Shown in pieces: positions 33,668 through 42,542 of a stretch of 64,000 nucleotides of DNA. Each line of letters starts with the position of its first letter. Position 1 is the first letter of the stretch. The notes beneath the pieces are model-generated. The model saw nothing but the letters and a program-made list of their open reading frames with translations. It made no database searches and was not told the DNA's origin. The translations under genes and the position numbers were made by a program. This stretch comes from an uncultured Thioclava sp. (GTDB lineage Bacteria > Pseudomonadota > Alphaproteobacteria > Rhodobacterales > Rhodobacteraceae), in the NCBI RefSeq assembly GCF_913064665.1, contig NZ_CAJYBT010000003.1:62001-126000 (forward strand), written 5' to 3'.

Positions 33668-34462
33668 ATGCTCGGAACACTCCGTCTTCTGTCTTTGTCT
33701 GCCCTGCTCTGTCTTGGAAACGGGCACGCTTTGCGTGCAAGCACACTTGATCTTGCCGCTATCTGTGAAGCCGCGGCAGAACAAGTGTCGCGTGAAAGCG
33801 GCGTGCCGGTTTCTGTGCTCAAGGCAATCTCCCTGAACGAGACCGGTCGCAAACGCAACGGAGCTTTTCGCCCGTGGCCATGGACGGTGAACATGGAGGG
33901 TGCGGGTCATTGGTTTGAGACGCGCGACACGGCGCTGGCCTATGTGTTCAAAGAGTTCAAACGTGGCGCACGCAGTTTCGATGTCGGCTGTTTTCAGATC
34001 AACTATAAATGGCATGGAGAGCATTTCTCATCGATCGAAGAGATGTTTGATCCGCTGGCAAATGGTCGCTACGCAGCGCAGTTTTTGAGCGACCTCTACT
34101 CGGAAATGGGCGATTGGAAAAAGGCGGCCGGGGCGTTTCATTCGCGGACAAAGAAATATGCCGACAGCTACTCGACCCGCTTTTCTTCGATCCGAAAGAA
34201 ATTCCTACATGAGGATGGTGCTCCGTCAGACCCTGCGGATCTGGTTGGGGCGCAACGGTCTGCGAAGCCGCTCGATACACGAAATTCGCAGATTCCCGAT
34301 ATTCCAGATATCGTTTTGGCACAGCAAGAAAACCGACGCCAACAAACGCGCGAAAACACCTATCCTTTGCTGATCCGAAAAGAAACAGGGGCCCCGTCCT
34401 TAGGCCGCGCTGCAGGCGCGTCCTTGTTTGCCAATGCACTTGCAAAACGTGAGGGCCTCTAA
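33668..34462 (+). CDS. SLT-domain lytic transglycosylase of the flagellar cluster
   Basis: 264 aa. Signal peptide (MLGTLRLLSLSALLCLGNGHALRA) then a goose-lysozyme-like SLT domain: LKAISLNETGRKR carries the catalytic Glu, followed by FDVGCFQINYKWHGE, the motif that in SLT enzymes reads GLMQI. A basic, less conserved C-terminal tail (about 185-264) follows. It probably opens peptidoglycan for the rod, the task of FlgJ/SltF in other bacteria. The stop overlaps the flhA start (TAATG). The preceding 105 bp (33563-33667) contain an inverted TTTTCCCTT/AAGGGAAAA repeat but no gene. Confidence 0.87.
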   Translation: MLGTLRLLSLSALLCLGNGHALRASTLDLAAICEAAAEQVSRESGVPVSVLKAISLNETGRKRNGAFRPWPWTVNMEGAGHWFETRDTALAYVFKEFKRGARSFDVGCFQINYKWHGEHFSSIEEMFDPLANGRYAAQFLSDLYSEMGDWKKAAGAFHSRTKKYADSYSTRFSSIRKKFLHEDGAPSDPADLVGAQRSAKPLDTRNSQIPDIPDIVLAQQENRRQQTRENTYPLLIRKETGAPSLGRAAGASLFANALAKREGL

Positions 34463-36549
34463 TGGCTGCGCCGCTTCTCTCACGGATTTTCCAGCCTACT
34501 ATCATGTTGGCGCTCGTCTTGATGGCGATCATTGTGATGATGATCTTGCCGGTGCCTTCCTGGGTGCTGGATGTCGGGCTGGCGACGTCTTTTGCGCTTG
34601 CGATCCTAATCTTCACCGTCACCCTTTTCATCGAGCGCCCGCTTGATTTTTCAGCTTTTCCCACGATTTTACTGGGCTCGCTGATGCTGCGCCTCTCGCT
34701 TAACGTTACCTCGACGAAACTGATCATCGGACAGGGCCATACTGGCACCGGTGCGGCGGGAGAAGTGATTGAGGGGTTCGCCAATTTCATCATGAGCGGC
34801 TCGGTTCTGATCGGGCTTGTCGTGTTTTGTGTGATCCTGATCGTGAACTTCATCGTGATCACCAAAGGCGCTGGCCGAATGGCAGAAGTGGGTGCGCGTT
34901 TTGCACTTGATGCGATGCCGGGCAAACAATTGGCAATCGACAGCGACATGAATGCTGGCGCAATTGATCATGCTGAGGCACGTGAGCGGCGAGAACGCGA
35001 ACAAGCGGAGACCACGTTTTTCGGGTCGCTTGATGGTGCGTCGAAATTCGTCAAAGGCGATGCGGTCGCAGGGTTGCTGATTACCATGCTGAACCTGGTC
35101 GTCGGGCTGATTATCGGCACAGCGGTGCATGGTATGCCGCTTGCGCGCGCGCTTGAGACCTATACGATTTTGACCGTAGGCGATGGGTTGGTCAGCCAGA
35201 TTCCGGCCGTGATCATTTCCATCGCTTCAGCGATTTTGTTGTCGCGCACGGGCTCCAAAGGCTCCACCGATCTCGAGATGTTCCGCCAGTTGGGAAAATA
35301 CCCGCCTGCATTGGCGACTGTGGCTGTCTTGATGGCGTTGTTCGGCTTGGTCCCGGGCCTGCCCTTTGTCCCCTTCATGTTGGGCGCAGTGATTTTGGGC
35401 GGATCGGCCTATATGCTCACGCGGGCCGAAAAGGCGCGGCTGCGGCGAGAAGCAATGAAAATGCCCGCACCCGAAGAAAAGACCCAACGAAAATCATTGG
35501 GGGACGTCCTTGATGTTGATGACATTCATGTCGAATTCTCCCCTGATTTGGTTAGTATGGCGCTTGATCCGGCAACCGGATTGGATGCGCGTATTTCAAA
35601 TATGCGCAATCATGTGGCGGCGAATTTTGGGCTTATCCTGCCTGAAATTCGGCTCACCGATGACGCAAGTCTGGGACCGGGCTGTTATCGCATTCGCATT
35701 CAAGGGGTCGAACAGGCCAGTGACCGTCTTTATCCCGACCGCGTTTTGGCGCTGATTGCGGATAATCGTGAGGCCCTGCCCGAAGGCCCCGAGGTGCGCG
35801 AACCCGTGTTCAATGCCCCTGCGCGCTGGGTGTCGGTCAATGCGCAAGAGGATGCGGCGCTTGCCGGGTCCACCGTGGTCAGCCCGACCGAAGTGTTGGC
35901 AACCCACTTGCTTGAGGTGATCAAGGCGAATTTCTCGCGGCTGATGACCCTGCGCGCGTTGCGGCGCTTGCTTGATGAGGTGGTGAACCTGTCTGATCCA
36001 GCGCGCGCCGACGCCAATCGCCGGGTTCTGGACGAGATGATTCCCGAAAAAGTATCGATCGATATGCTGCTTGCGGTGCTGCGTTTGCTGCTCGAAGAGC
36101 GGGTCTCGATTCGCAATTTGCTGCTGATCACCGAGGCAGTGGCGGAGGTGCGCAATCTGCAATCCCCCGAAGCGATCTGCGAGCATGTGCGCCAGCGCTT
36201 GGGTTTCCAGTTGGTAGCCGAACTGCGTCGCGCTGATGGGACGATTCCGCTCATTCAGCTAGCGCCGGAATGGGAAGAGACCTTTGGCAGCTACACTTTC
36301 GGTACCGAACGTGGCGCGGGTGATGTCGCGTTGCCGCCGGAAAAATTCAACCGCCTCGCTTCAAATATCGCCGAGCGAGTCGCGGCCGCCGGTCAAACAG
36401 GCGTGTTTCCCGCATTGGTAACATCGGGGCGGCGGCGGCGATTTTTGCACACAGTTCTCAGCGCCAAAGGCATCTCCGCACCGGTTTTGAGTTTCGAAGA
36501 AATCGGGTTTGAGGCACGCCCTGCCATGGTCGGACTGGTCTCAGCATGA
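34462..36549 (+). CDS. flhA: flagellar export gate protein FlhA
   Basis: 695 aa. The N-terminal half has eight membrane helices, including LDVGLATSFALAILIFTVTLFIERPLDFSAFPTILL and the cytoplasmic FHIPEP-region sequence ATSF...GAMPGKQ-like RFALDAMPGKQLAIDSDMNAGAID. The C-terminal half forms the chaperone-docking FlhA-C ring. FlhA uses proton motive force for export and binds late-substrate chaperones. First of the tightly overlapping flhA-fliR-flhB run. Confidence 0.97.
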   Translation: MAAPLLSRIFQPTIMLALVLMAIIVMMILPVPSWVLDVGLATSFALAILIFTVTLFIERPLDFSAFPTILLGSLMLRLSLNVTSTKLIIGQGHTGTGAAGEVIEGFANFIMSGSVLIGLVVFCVILIVNFIVITKGAGRMAEVGARFALDAMPGKQLAIDSDMNAGAIDHAEARERREREQAETTFFGSLDGASKFVKGDAVAGLLITMLNLVVGLIIGTAVHGMPLARALETYTILTVGDGLVSQIPAVIISIASAILLSRTGSKGSTDLEMFRQLGKYPPALATVAVLMALFGLVPGLPFVPFMLGAVILGGSAYMLTRAEKARLRREAMKMPAPEEKTQRKSLGDVLDVDDIHVEFSPDLVSMALDPATGLDARISNMRNHVAANFGLILPEIRLTDDASLGPGCYRIRIQGVEQASDRLYPDRVLALIADNREALPEGPEVREPVFNAPARWVSVNAQEDAALAGSTVVSPTEVLATHLLEVIKANFSRLMTLRALRRLLDEVVNLSDPARADANRRVLDEMIPEKVSIDMLLAVLRLLLEERVSIRNLLLITEAVAEVRNLQSPEAICEHVRQRLGFQLVAELRRADGTIPLIQLAPEWEETFGSYTFGTERGAGDVALPPEKFNRLASNIAERVAAAGQTGVFPALVTSGRRRRFLHTVLSAKGISAPVLSFEEIGFEARPAMVGLVSA

Positions 36550-37322
36550 ATGAGTTGCTCTCCCAGTTGCTGCAGGCAAGCCAAGAGGCCCTTTTCCTTG
36601 GATTCGTCGTGTTGTTGCGGGTGGGCGGCTTGGTGGCGCTTGCGCCAGGTTTTGGGGAATCAACATTGCCTGCGCGGATCAAAACGGTGATCGCGCTTGG
36701 TTTTACCATCTTGCTAATCCCGGCACTCTCGAGCGATCTGGCGCCATTGCGCGCGCGTTCCGGGGTGCCCTTCTGGATGCTCTTCGAGATCGTCACCGGG
36801 GTCTTTCTGGGCCTTGGTTTGCGCGCGTTCATTTTCGCGCTGCAGGTGGCGGGCACGATAGCGGCGCAAGCCACGTCTCTGTCGCAACTTTTGGGTGGCA
36901 TGGGCGGTGAGCCTCAACCCGCCATCGGCAATCTGATGGTAGTCGCGGGGATCGCTTTGTTGATGCAGATGGGGTTTCACGTGCACTTGGCGGAATTCAT
37001 ACTCGGTTCATACCGCGTGATGCCGGTCGGGACGATTCCTGATGCGCAATCCTTTCATGACTGGGGTTTGGCCGGGATTGCGCGGGCGTTCTCGCTGGCC
37101 TTCATGATCGCGGCCCCCTTCGTGATGACTGGGCTGATTTACAACGTGGCACTGGGCGCGATCAACCGGGCGATGCCGCAGTTGATGGTGGCCTTTGTCG
37201 GTGCGCCGGCGCTGACAGCAGGCGGGTTGATCCTGCTGGCCATCGCCTTGCCCAGCGGTATCATCATCTGGCGCGAAGCGGTGGTCGATTTCCTGCTCAA
37301 CCCGTTCACGGTGTCTCCATGA
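36546..37322 (+). CDS. fliR: flagellar export gate protein FliR
   Basis: 258 aa with six membrane helices and family motifs: FLGFVVLLRVGGLVALAPGFGESTLPARIKTVIALGF at the N-terminus and MIAAPFVMTGLIYNVALGAINRAMPQLMVAFVGAPALTAGGLILL in the C-terminal half. Completes the FliP5-FliQ4-FliR1 pore with the other two operons. Overlaps flhA and flhB by 4 nt each. Confidence 0.95.
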   Translation: MNELLSQLLQASQEALFLGFVVLLRVGGLVALAPGFGESTLPARIKTVIALGFTILLIPALSSDLAPLRARSGVPFWMLFEIVTGVFLGLGLRAFIFALQVAGTIAAQATSLSQLLGGMGGEPQPAIGNLMVVAGIALLMQMGFHVHLAEFILGSYRVMPVGTIPDAQSFHDWGLAGIARAFSLAFMIAAPFVMTGLIYNVALGAINRAMPQLMVAFVGAPALTAGGLILLAIALPSGIIIWREAVVDFLLNPFTVSP

Positions 37323-38404
37323 GTGAGGAAGACGCTGGCGAAAAGGAATATGAGCCAACCGAGCACAAGCTGAACGAAGCCCGGCGCAAGGGTGATCTGG
37401 TGCGCTCCTCTGAGATTGCTGTGGCGGCGGTCTATGGTGGATTTTTGCTGGCGATCCTGGCGTTGGGTGCTGTCAGTCTGCGCCAGTTCGGGACGCGTGC
37501 CATGGTCATGCTCGAACAAGCAGATACTTTGTCGCGCGATATTTTCGAAGGGGGAACCACGCTTGGCATGGGAGCGGTGTTTTCGGTGCTTGCACCCGTC
37601 GCGCCTTTCCTGCTGGCCCCGATGATTGCGGCGTTGATCGCCTATTGGGCGCAACGCGCGATCGTCGTGGCACCCGAAAAGCTGCAGTTTAAGCTGAGTC
37701 GGATCAATCCGATGGCCAATGCTGTGCAGAAATTCGGGCGCAACGGGTTGTTCGAGTTTTTCAAAAGCGCGGTCAAACTGTTGGTGATCGCGGTCGTTCT
37801 TGGATTCTATCTACGGGCGAAATTCGACGTCATTCTGACGGGGCAGCGCGTATCTCCGGGACAGGCCACCAGTGCCCTTTTGGAAATGATCGTCGAGTTT
37901 CTTGCCTTGGTCACAGCAATTGCCGCGATCATGGGGGCACTGGATTATCTATGGCAGCGCGCGGAATTCCTGCGCCGCAACCGGATGAGCCGCAAGGAGC
38001 TGACGGACGAGATGAAGCAATCCGAAGGCGATCCTCATCTCAAGGGGCAGCGCCGCCAACGCGGCTATGAGATCGCAATGGGGCAATCGGTGGCCAATGC
38101 CGCAGATGCCGATGTCATCATCGTCAACCCGACCCATTATGCGGTTGCGTTGAAATGGGACCGCGCAAGTGGTCGGGCCCCGACCTGTTTGACCAAAGGC
38201 GTCGACGAAATTGCCGCGCGCATTCGTGAAATTGCGGCGGAAAATGCGGTGCCCATCCATTCAGATCCGCCCACGGCGCGCGCAATTTACGCAACGATCG
38301 AGGTCGGCGATGAGATCCGTCCCGAGCATTACAAGCCCGTCGCTGCTGCTATCCGGTTCGCTGAAAAGATGCGCCAGCGTGCCCGTGCTCGGGGGATGAA
38401 ATGA
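37319..38404 (+). CDS. flhB: flagellar export switch protein FlhB
   Basis: 361 aa. The N-terminus AGEKEYEPTEHKLNEARRKGDLVRSSE is diagnostic, followed by four membrane helices. A cytoplasmic domain contains the autocleavage site NPTHYAVALKW (NPTH near residue 264). Cleavage switches export from rod/hook to filament substrates. Fully intact by these landmarks. Confidence 0.97.
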   Translation: MSEEDAGEKEYEPTEHKLNEARRKGDLVRSSEIAVAAVYGGFLLAILALGAVSLRQFGTRAMVMLEQADTLSRDIFEGGTTLGMGAVFSVLAPVAPFLLAPMIAALIAYWAQRAIVVAPEKLQFKLSRINPMANAVQKFGRNGLFEFFKSAVKLLVIAVVLGFYLRAKFDVILTGQRVSPGQATSALLEMIVEFLALVTAIAAIMGALDYLWQRAEFLRRNRMSRKELTDEMKQSEGDPHLKGQRRQRGYEIAMGQSVANAADADVIIVNPTHYAVALKWDRASGRAPTCLTKGVDEIAARIREIAAENAVPIHSDPPTARAIYATIEVGDEIRPEHYKPVAAAIRFAEKMRQRARARGMK

Positions 38405-38739
38405 ATCGCCATAAGCAATTGCTGCGTCTGACCGCTTTGGCAGAGATGCAGCGCGAGTTGCAACTGGCCAAACTGAGCGCCTTGGGTCAACGCCAACGCC
38501 AGATTGAAGCTCAGGTGGCTGATCTGCAGAAAGCGCGCCGATCTGCGCATAGCTTTGCAATTGAAAGCCCCGCAAACGCGATTATAGAGGGGCGTTTTGA
38601 GAGTTTTGCGCATCAACGCAGGGATGAATTGGATGCGCAGATTGCGGAACTCACACCCGAGATTGATCAGGCGCGCGCAATGGCGGCGCGGGCCGTAGGG
38701 CGTCATTCCGTTTTGCAAAAGCTTACGCGCAAAGTTTAG
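38401..38739 (+). CDS. FliJ-like coiled-coil protein at the end of the flagellar operon
   Basis: 112 aa, almost entirely helical and charged (HKQLLRLTALAEMQRELQLA; RQRQIEAQVADLQKARRSA; ELTPEIDQARAMAARAVGRH). There is no signal peptide or membrane segment. It overlaps the flhB stop by 4 nt. Size, coiled-coil character and position suggest a FliJ analogue, the export chaperone escort that also acts as stalk of the FliI ring, but sequence alone does not prove this. Confidence 0.6.
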   Translation: MNRHKQLLRLTALAEMQRELQLAKLSALGQRQRQIEAQVADLQKARRSAHSFAIESPANAIIEGRFESFAHQRRDELDAQIAELTPEIDQARAMAARAVGRHSVLQKLTRKV

Positions 38740-38782
38740 GGGCCGCGTATCGCGACCCCGTCCTCAGCGTTTCAAAGATGCG

Positions 38783-39283
38783 TTAGGTGTCTTGGCGCAC
38801 GATATCCGAAACAAGCACGCCGACCACATAATCGCCCAGAACATTGCGCGCAGTTTCACCAAGTGCGGTGCGCAGCCGGTCCATATTGGCCGAGCTGGTG
38901 AACTCGCCTGCGAACCCGCCGGTATTGGCATGATCAAATAGAACCTGCAAAAAGGCGTCGCGTAGCTTCGGTTCGGCGCGATAGACCTTTTCGGTTGCGC
39001 CGACTTTGACCTCGATGCTGAGCGACATGATCACCAACGAATGGACAAGGCCAGCTTCAACAACCGGCACGATGAACTGATTGTTCAGTTTGACGAATTC
39101 CGTGGTCGGTATCTCCTCATCGGCATGCTCTGAATCGGTGCTGGCGTGATCTTGCGGAATCTGCGCGCATTCGGCCATCGCGGTTGGATCTGGCGGCGGC
39201 GGGCGCAGGAAATATCCAGCGCCGCCGCCTGCGCCGAGCCCGATCAGGGCAAGAAGAATGGGCAGTATTTTACCAAGCATCAT
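38783..39283 (-). CDS. second FliL family protein
   Basis: 166 aa. One membrane helix (ILPILLALIGLGAGGGAGYFL, about 6-26), an acidic linker with Cys and His residues, and a FliL-type periplasmic domain (FVKLNNQFIVPVVEAGLVHSLVIMSLSIEV, LRDAFLQVLFDHANTGGF, LGDYVVGVLVSDIVRQD). It is much diverged from the FliL at 28804. First-read as the last gene of the flgB-flgC-fliE-fliQ-flgF-flgG-flgA-flgH operon, 6 nt after flgH. Confidence 0.82.
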   Translation of the reverse strand: MMLGKILPILLALIGLGAGGGAGYFLRPPPPDPTAMAECAQIPQDHASTDSEHADEEIPTTEFVKLNNQFIVPVVEAGLVHSLVIMSLSIEVKVGATEKVYRAEPKLRDAFLQVLFDHANTGGFAGEFTSSANMDRLRTALGETARNVLGDYVVGVLVSDIVRQDT

Positions 39284-39289
39284 GTCACC

Positions 39290-40015
39290 TCAGAACGGCA
39301 GGAGAATATCGGCGACTTGCTGGCCGATGCGGGGCTGCTGCACATCCGTGATTTGCCCCCGACCGCCATAGGAAATGCGCGCGCCTGCGATCTTGTCATA
39401 GGTGATTTCGTTCTGGCGGCTCACATCCTCGGGGCGCACGAAGCCACTCACAATCAGCTCGCGCACCTCGAAATTCACCCGGACCTCCTGGCTGCCTTGA
39501 ATGCGCAGCACGCTGTTGGGAAGCGTCTCGATGATGGTGGCTGCGACGCGCAGGGTCAGTTTTTCATTGCGCGACACAGAGCCATCGCCCTGATAGGCCG
39601 AATTCGAATTGGTCGAAATAGCATCGGCCATCGAGGCCCCTTCGGGCAGCCGCTGATCGAGGCGTTGCGGAATGCCCAGCAGAGAAGGGATTCCCATGCT
39701 CTCGGATCCAGAGCGCGAGCGCCCGGAGGAATTGGAAATCTCGGCTTTGTCGTTGATCTCGATGACCACAGTGAGAATGTCGCCACGCTGTGCTGCGCGC
39801 CGGTCCCCCAGCAACGAATTGCGCGCGCCAGACCACAGGGATGCCTCTTTTGTGGGTTGGCGCTTGGAGGTTGTTTCTGGCATCGGCACGCTCGACATTG
39901 CAAAGAATTCATTGCCGCTTTCGACAGGCGTAAACCCCGGGGCTTTGCCGACGTCTTCAAGACGTCCACAAGCGGTGAGCGCGATCATCAGGAAGAGCAG
40001 GGCGGGAGATTTCAT
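39290..40015 (-). CDS. flgH: flagellar L-ring lipoprotein FlgH
   Basis: 241 aa. Lipoprotein signal MKSPALLFLMIALTAC with lipobox LTAC, then FlgH core SLWSGARNSLLGDRRAAQRGDILTVVIEINDKAEI and C-terminal SGFVRPEDVSRQNEITYDKIAGARISYGGRGQI. FlgH forms the outer-membrane bushing of the rod. ATG 40015 follows AAGGA; the longer open frame to 40069 overlaps flgA and lacks a signal. The P-ring gene flgI is not in the window. Confidence 0.95.
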   Translation of the reverse strand: MKSPALLFLMIALTACGRLEDVGKAPGFTPVESGNEFFAMSSVPMPETTSKRQPTKEASLWSGARNSLLGDRRAAQRGDILTVVIEINDKAEISNSSGRSRSGSESMGIPSLLGIPQRLDQRLPEGASMADAISTNSNSAYQGDGSVSRNEKLTLRVAATIIETLPNSVLRIQGSQEVRVNFEVRELIVSGFVRPEDVSRQNEITYDKIAGARISYGGRGQITDVQQPRIGQQVADILLPF

Positions 40016-40025
40016 GACGGGTCCT

Positions 40026-40448
40026 TCATTGCATGACATAGGCGGCACCATCCGCGGCAAGCCGCGCATTCACGGTGGTTCTGGAACTTGCATTCATGAC
40101 CCGGATCGTGTCCCCGATGCCGGCGCGGTCCAACGCGCGACCCTCAACGCGAATTTCCAAGCCTGCGTTGCGATAGACCAATGGCAGGAATTGGTTGCGC
40201 TCGACGATTGCGGGGGCGCCCAGATCGTTGCTGCTGATCGGCCGTCCGGCGTAAAGTGTCGCACGGGTTTCCAGACCGACGGCATCGGCAGGCGACGCGA
40301 TTGCGCCGGGCATATCGCCCGGATTCAGTGCCAGATCGTCGGGCGTCAGAACTGATTTCGCCCGGATTGTGCGCGTTGCCACAAGGTAATCTGCCAGTGC
40401 GGGCAGTGGTGTCAGAAGTAGCGTGGCAAGGATTAACGCTCGTTTCAT
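40026..40448 (-). CDS. flgA: flagellar P-ring chaperone FlgA
   Basis: 140 aa, short for FlgA. Signal peptide MKRALILATLLLTPLPALA, then SAF-domain sequence ATRTIRAKSVLTPDDLALNP and LETRATLYAGRPISSNDLGAPAIVERNQFLPLVY. It assists FlgI polymerisation in the periplasm. It lacks the extra N-terminal domain of longer FlgA proteins. Overlaps the flgG stop (ATGA). Confidence 0.92.
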   Translation of the reverse strand: MKRALILATLLLTPLPALADYLVATRTIRAKSVLTPDDLALNPGDMPGAIASPADAVGLETRATLYAGRPISSNDLGAPAIVERNQFLPLVYRNAGLEIRVEGRALDRAGIGDTIRVMNASSRTTVNARLAADGAAYVMQ

Positions 40449-41233
40449 CAGCGCACCTGCGTCGTTGCGCCAAGCATCTGATCGGCGGCGGTGATGACTT
40501 TGGCGTTCAGTTCATAGCCGCGCTGCGCCTTGATCAGTTCGGTGATTTCGCGCACCGGATCGACGGAGCTTTCTTCAAGATAACCTTGGCGCAGTGTGCC
40601 AAGACTGTCTTGGCCGGGGGTGTTCACATTGGGTGGGCCGGATGCGCCAGTCTCGCGAAACAGGTTCGAGCCTATCGCCTCAAGCCCCTTGTCATTGGTG
40701 AAATTGGCCAGGGTGAATTGCCCCAAAAGCTGGGGCTGAACCTGATCGGTGAAATAGGCATAAATCTCGCCATCGGCGTTGATCGCAATGGCGCGGGCAT
40801 CTTCGGGGATGGTGACACTGGGCACGACAGGAAAGCCATCGGATGTCACAACCTGACCGTCCGCAGACCGTTTGAGCCCGCCATCGCGAGTATAGGCCGA
40901 AATTCCAGAGGGCAGCGTCACCTCAAGATATCCCGCACCGTCAATCGCCAAATCCAGATCGCCCCCGGTCGCTGAAAGCGAGCCTTGCGAGAGGTTCACG
41001 GTCACGGCGGTCGGGCGCACGCCAAGGCCCAGCTGCACGCCAGCAGGAATTTGCGTGCCATCGGTTGCGTTGATTGTGCCGGGGCGCGTCATTTGTTGAT
41101 AGTGCAGATCGGCAAACTCGGCGCGGCGCGGATTGTAGCCGGTGGTGGACATGTTCGCGAGGTTGTTCGAGATCACCTCGACGCGCATTTGCTGCGCACT
41201 CATACCGGAGGCGGCGATTTGAAGGGCACGCAT
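40448..41233 (-). CDS. flgG: flagellar distal rod protein FlgG
   Basis: 261 aa. N-terminal MRALQIAASGMSAQQMRVEVISNNLANMSTTGYNPRRAEFADL and C-terminal EESSVDPVREITELIKAQRGYELNAKVITAADQML are the classical rod/hook axial motifs. Central segment GAGYLEVTLPSGISAYTRDGGL fits FlgG. Forms the distal rod through the P and L rings. Confidence 0.96.
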   Translation of the reverse strand: MRALQIAASGMSAQQMRVEVISNNLANMSTTGYNPRRAEFADLHYQQMTRPGTINATDGTQIPAGVQLGLGVRPTAVTVNLSQGSLSATGGDLDLAIDGAGYLEVTLPSGISAYTRDGGLKRSADGQVVTSDGFPVVPSVTIPEDARAIAINADGEIYAYFTDQVQPQLLGQFTLANFTNDKGLEAIGSNLFRETGASGPPNVNTPGQDSLGTLRQGYLEESSVDPVREITELIKAQRGYELNAKVITAADQMLGATTQVR

Positions 41234-41245
41234 GGCTCTCTCCTG

Positions 41246-41962
41246 TTATCTTGCGAGCGTCGAAATGACGCCACGAATACGTTCGTCCTCACGGTCGAGG
41301 AATTTTTGGCCCAGCTCATAGGCGCGCTGCACCTCGATCATCCGAGAGATTTCCGAGACCGGATTGACATTGGAGTCTTCGAGAAAGCCTTGCAGCAATG
41401 TCGCTTGCTCGACGGGTTGCGCCCCTGCCGGGATTGCGAAGCGGGTGCCACCAACATGGTTTAGCCCGTTCGGGTCGTTCGGCAGGAACACCCCGATTTG
41501 CGCAATCGGCTCACCCGCCGCAGATAAAGTCCCGTCCGAGGCGAGCGCGATATCTTGCGCCCCATTGGGCACCGCGATGGGCGTGCCGCCGGGGTCAAGC
41601 AGGCGATAGCCATCAGGGCTCAGCAATTCCCCTTCGGGCGAGGGGATGAAGCTGCCCGCGCGGGTCAACTGATTGCCCTGCGGCGTCTCGATCATGAAAA
41701 ACCCGTCACCCTCGATCGCAAAGTCAAAACGCCCGCCCGTTTGGGTCAGCCCGCCTTGTTGCAGGTCGATGTTGCGCCCATTCGCATAGGCCATCGAAAG
41801 CGAGGGTTCGTCCCCCTCAAGACCTGCGACATATTCCGAAAAGATCACCCCCTCGCGGCGAAACCCGGTGGTCGAGGCGTTAGCGATATTATTCGCCACC
41901 GTGCGCATTTCCTGCATCAACCCGGATTGCCGCGTGAGTGTTGCGTAAATTGCGTTATCCAT
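41246..41962 (-). CDS. flgF: flagellar proximal rod protein FlgF
   Basis: 238 aa. N-terminal MDNAIYATLTRQSGLMQEMRTVANNIANASTTGFRRE and a C-terminal EDSNVNPVSEISRMIEVQRAYELGQKFLDRED frame a shorter middle than FlgG. Proximal rod subunit, adjoining flgG 12 nt downstream. Confidence 0.93.
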   Translation of the reverse strand: MDNAIYATLTRQSGLMQEMRTVANNIANASTTGFRREGVIFSEYVAGLEGDEPSLSMAYANGRNIDLQQGGLTQTGGRFDFAIEGDGFFMIETPQGNQLTRAGSFIPSPEGELLSPDGYRLLDPGGTPIAVPNGAQDIALASDGTLSAAGEPIAQIGVFLPNDPNGLNHVGGTRFAIPAGAQPVEQATLLQGFLEDSNVNPVSEISRMIEVQRAYELGQKFLDREDERIRGVISTLAR

Positions 41963-41966
41963 CGGT

Positions 41967-42233
41967 TCAGCTTCCTGCGATCAATGGCACGAGCGACCGG
42001 GTGAAAAAATCCACCAGCGTATCGGACATGAACGACATTGAGGCCCAGAAAACGATCAGCATCGCACCAACCTTGGGTACGAAAGTCAGCGTCATTTCCT
42101 GCACCGAGGTGAGGGCCTGAAACAGACCGATGGTAACGCCTGCGATCAGGGCGACCGCCAACATCGGCGCTGCAATCATCACGGCGATCCACAGCCCCTG
42201 ACGCATCGTGTCAAAGAAAATGGCTTCCTGCAT
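41967..42233 (-). CDS. fliQ: flagellar export gate protein FliQ
   Basis: 88 aa with two membrane helices: GLWIAVMIAAPMLAVALIAGVTIGLFQALTSVQEMTLTFVPK and the second, MLIVFWASMSFMSDTLVDFF. This is the whole FliQ fold. It lies among rod genes, separate from fliP and fliR. Its start overlaps the fliE stop by one nt. Confidence 0.93.
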   Translation of the reverse strand: MQEAIFFDTMRQGLWIAVMIAAPMLAVALIAGVTIGLFQALTSVQEMTLTFVPKVGAMLIVFWASMSFMSDTLVDFFTRSLVPLIAGS

Positions 42234-42526
42234 CAGACCGGCATCCTCAGGATTTCCTGATAGGCCTCGACGACCTTGTTGCGCAGGGTAACGGCGGTCT
42301 CAACCGCCAGTTCGGTCTGCGCCAGAGCCTGAACCAAAGCATGTGGATCAGCACCGCCAGCCATTGCTGCTTTTGCAGTGTCTTCACCCGCCTTCAGTGT
42401 TTCGGCAAAGGCATTGGCGGTGTGTTCAAACGCATCGCCAACCGGCCCGCCCGCTTGCGGATTTGGGGCCGCAGCGGCGCGGGCTTTGGCATAGCTTTGC
42501 GATGCAAGAGAGGTAGTTACGTCCAT
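42233..42526 (-). CDS. fliE: flagellar hook-basal body adaptor FliE
   Basis: 97 aa. C-terminal DPHALVQALAQTELAVETAVTLRNKVVEAYQEILRMPV is the FliE signature; the N-terminus is Ala-rich and helical. FliE joins the MS ring to the rod and is the first exported subunit. Confidence 0.93.
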   Translation of the reverse strand: MDVTTSLASQSYAKARAAAAPNPQAGGPVGDAFEHTANAFAETLKAGEDTAKAAMAGGADPHALVQALAQTELAVETAVTLRNKVVEAYQEILRMPV

Positions 42527-42542
42527 TCTGGAGTCTCCTTAT

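Noticed and set aside
38740..38782. Hairpin between the two converging flagellar operons as a terminator
   Set aside because: GGGGCCGCG/CGCGACCCC has a central mismatch and no T tract; not convincing.
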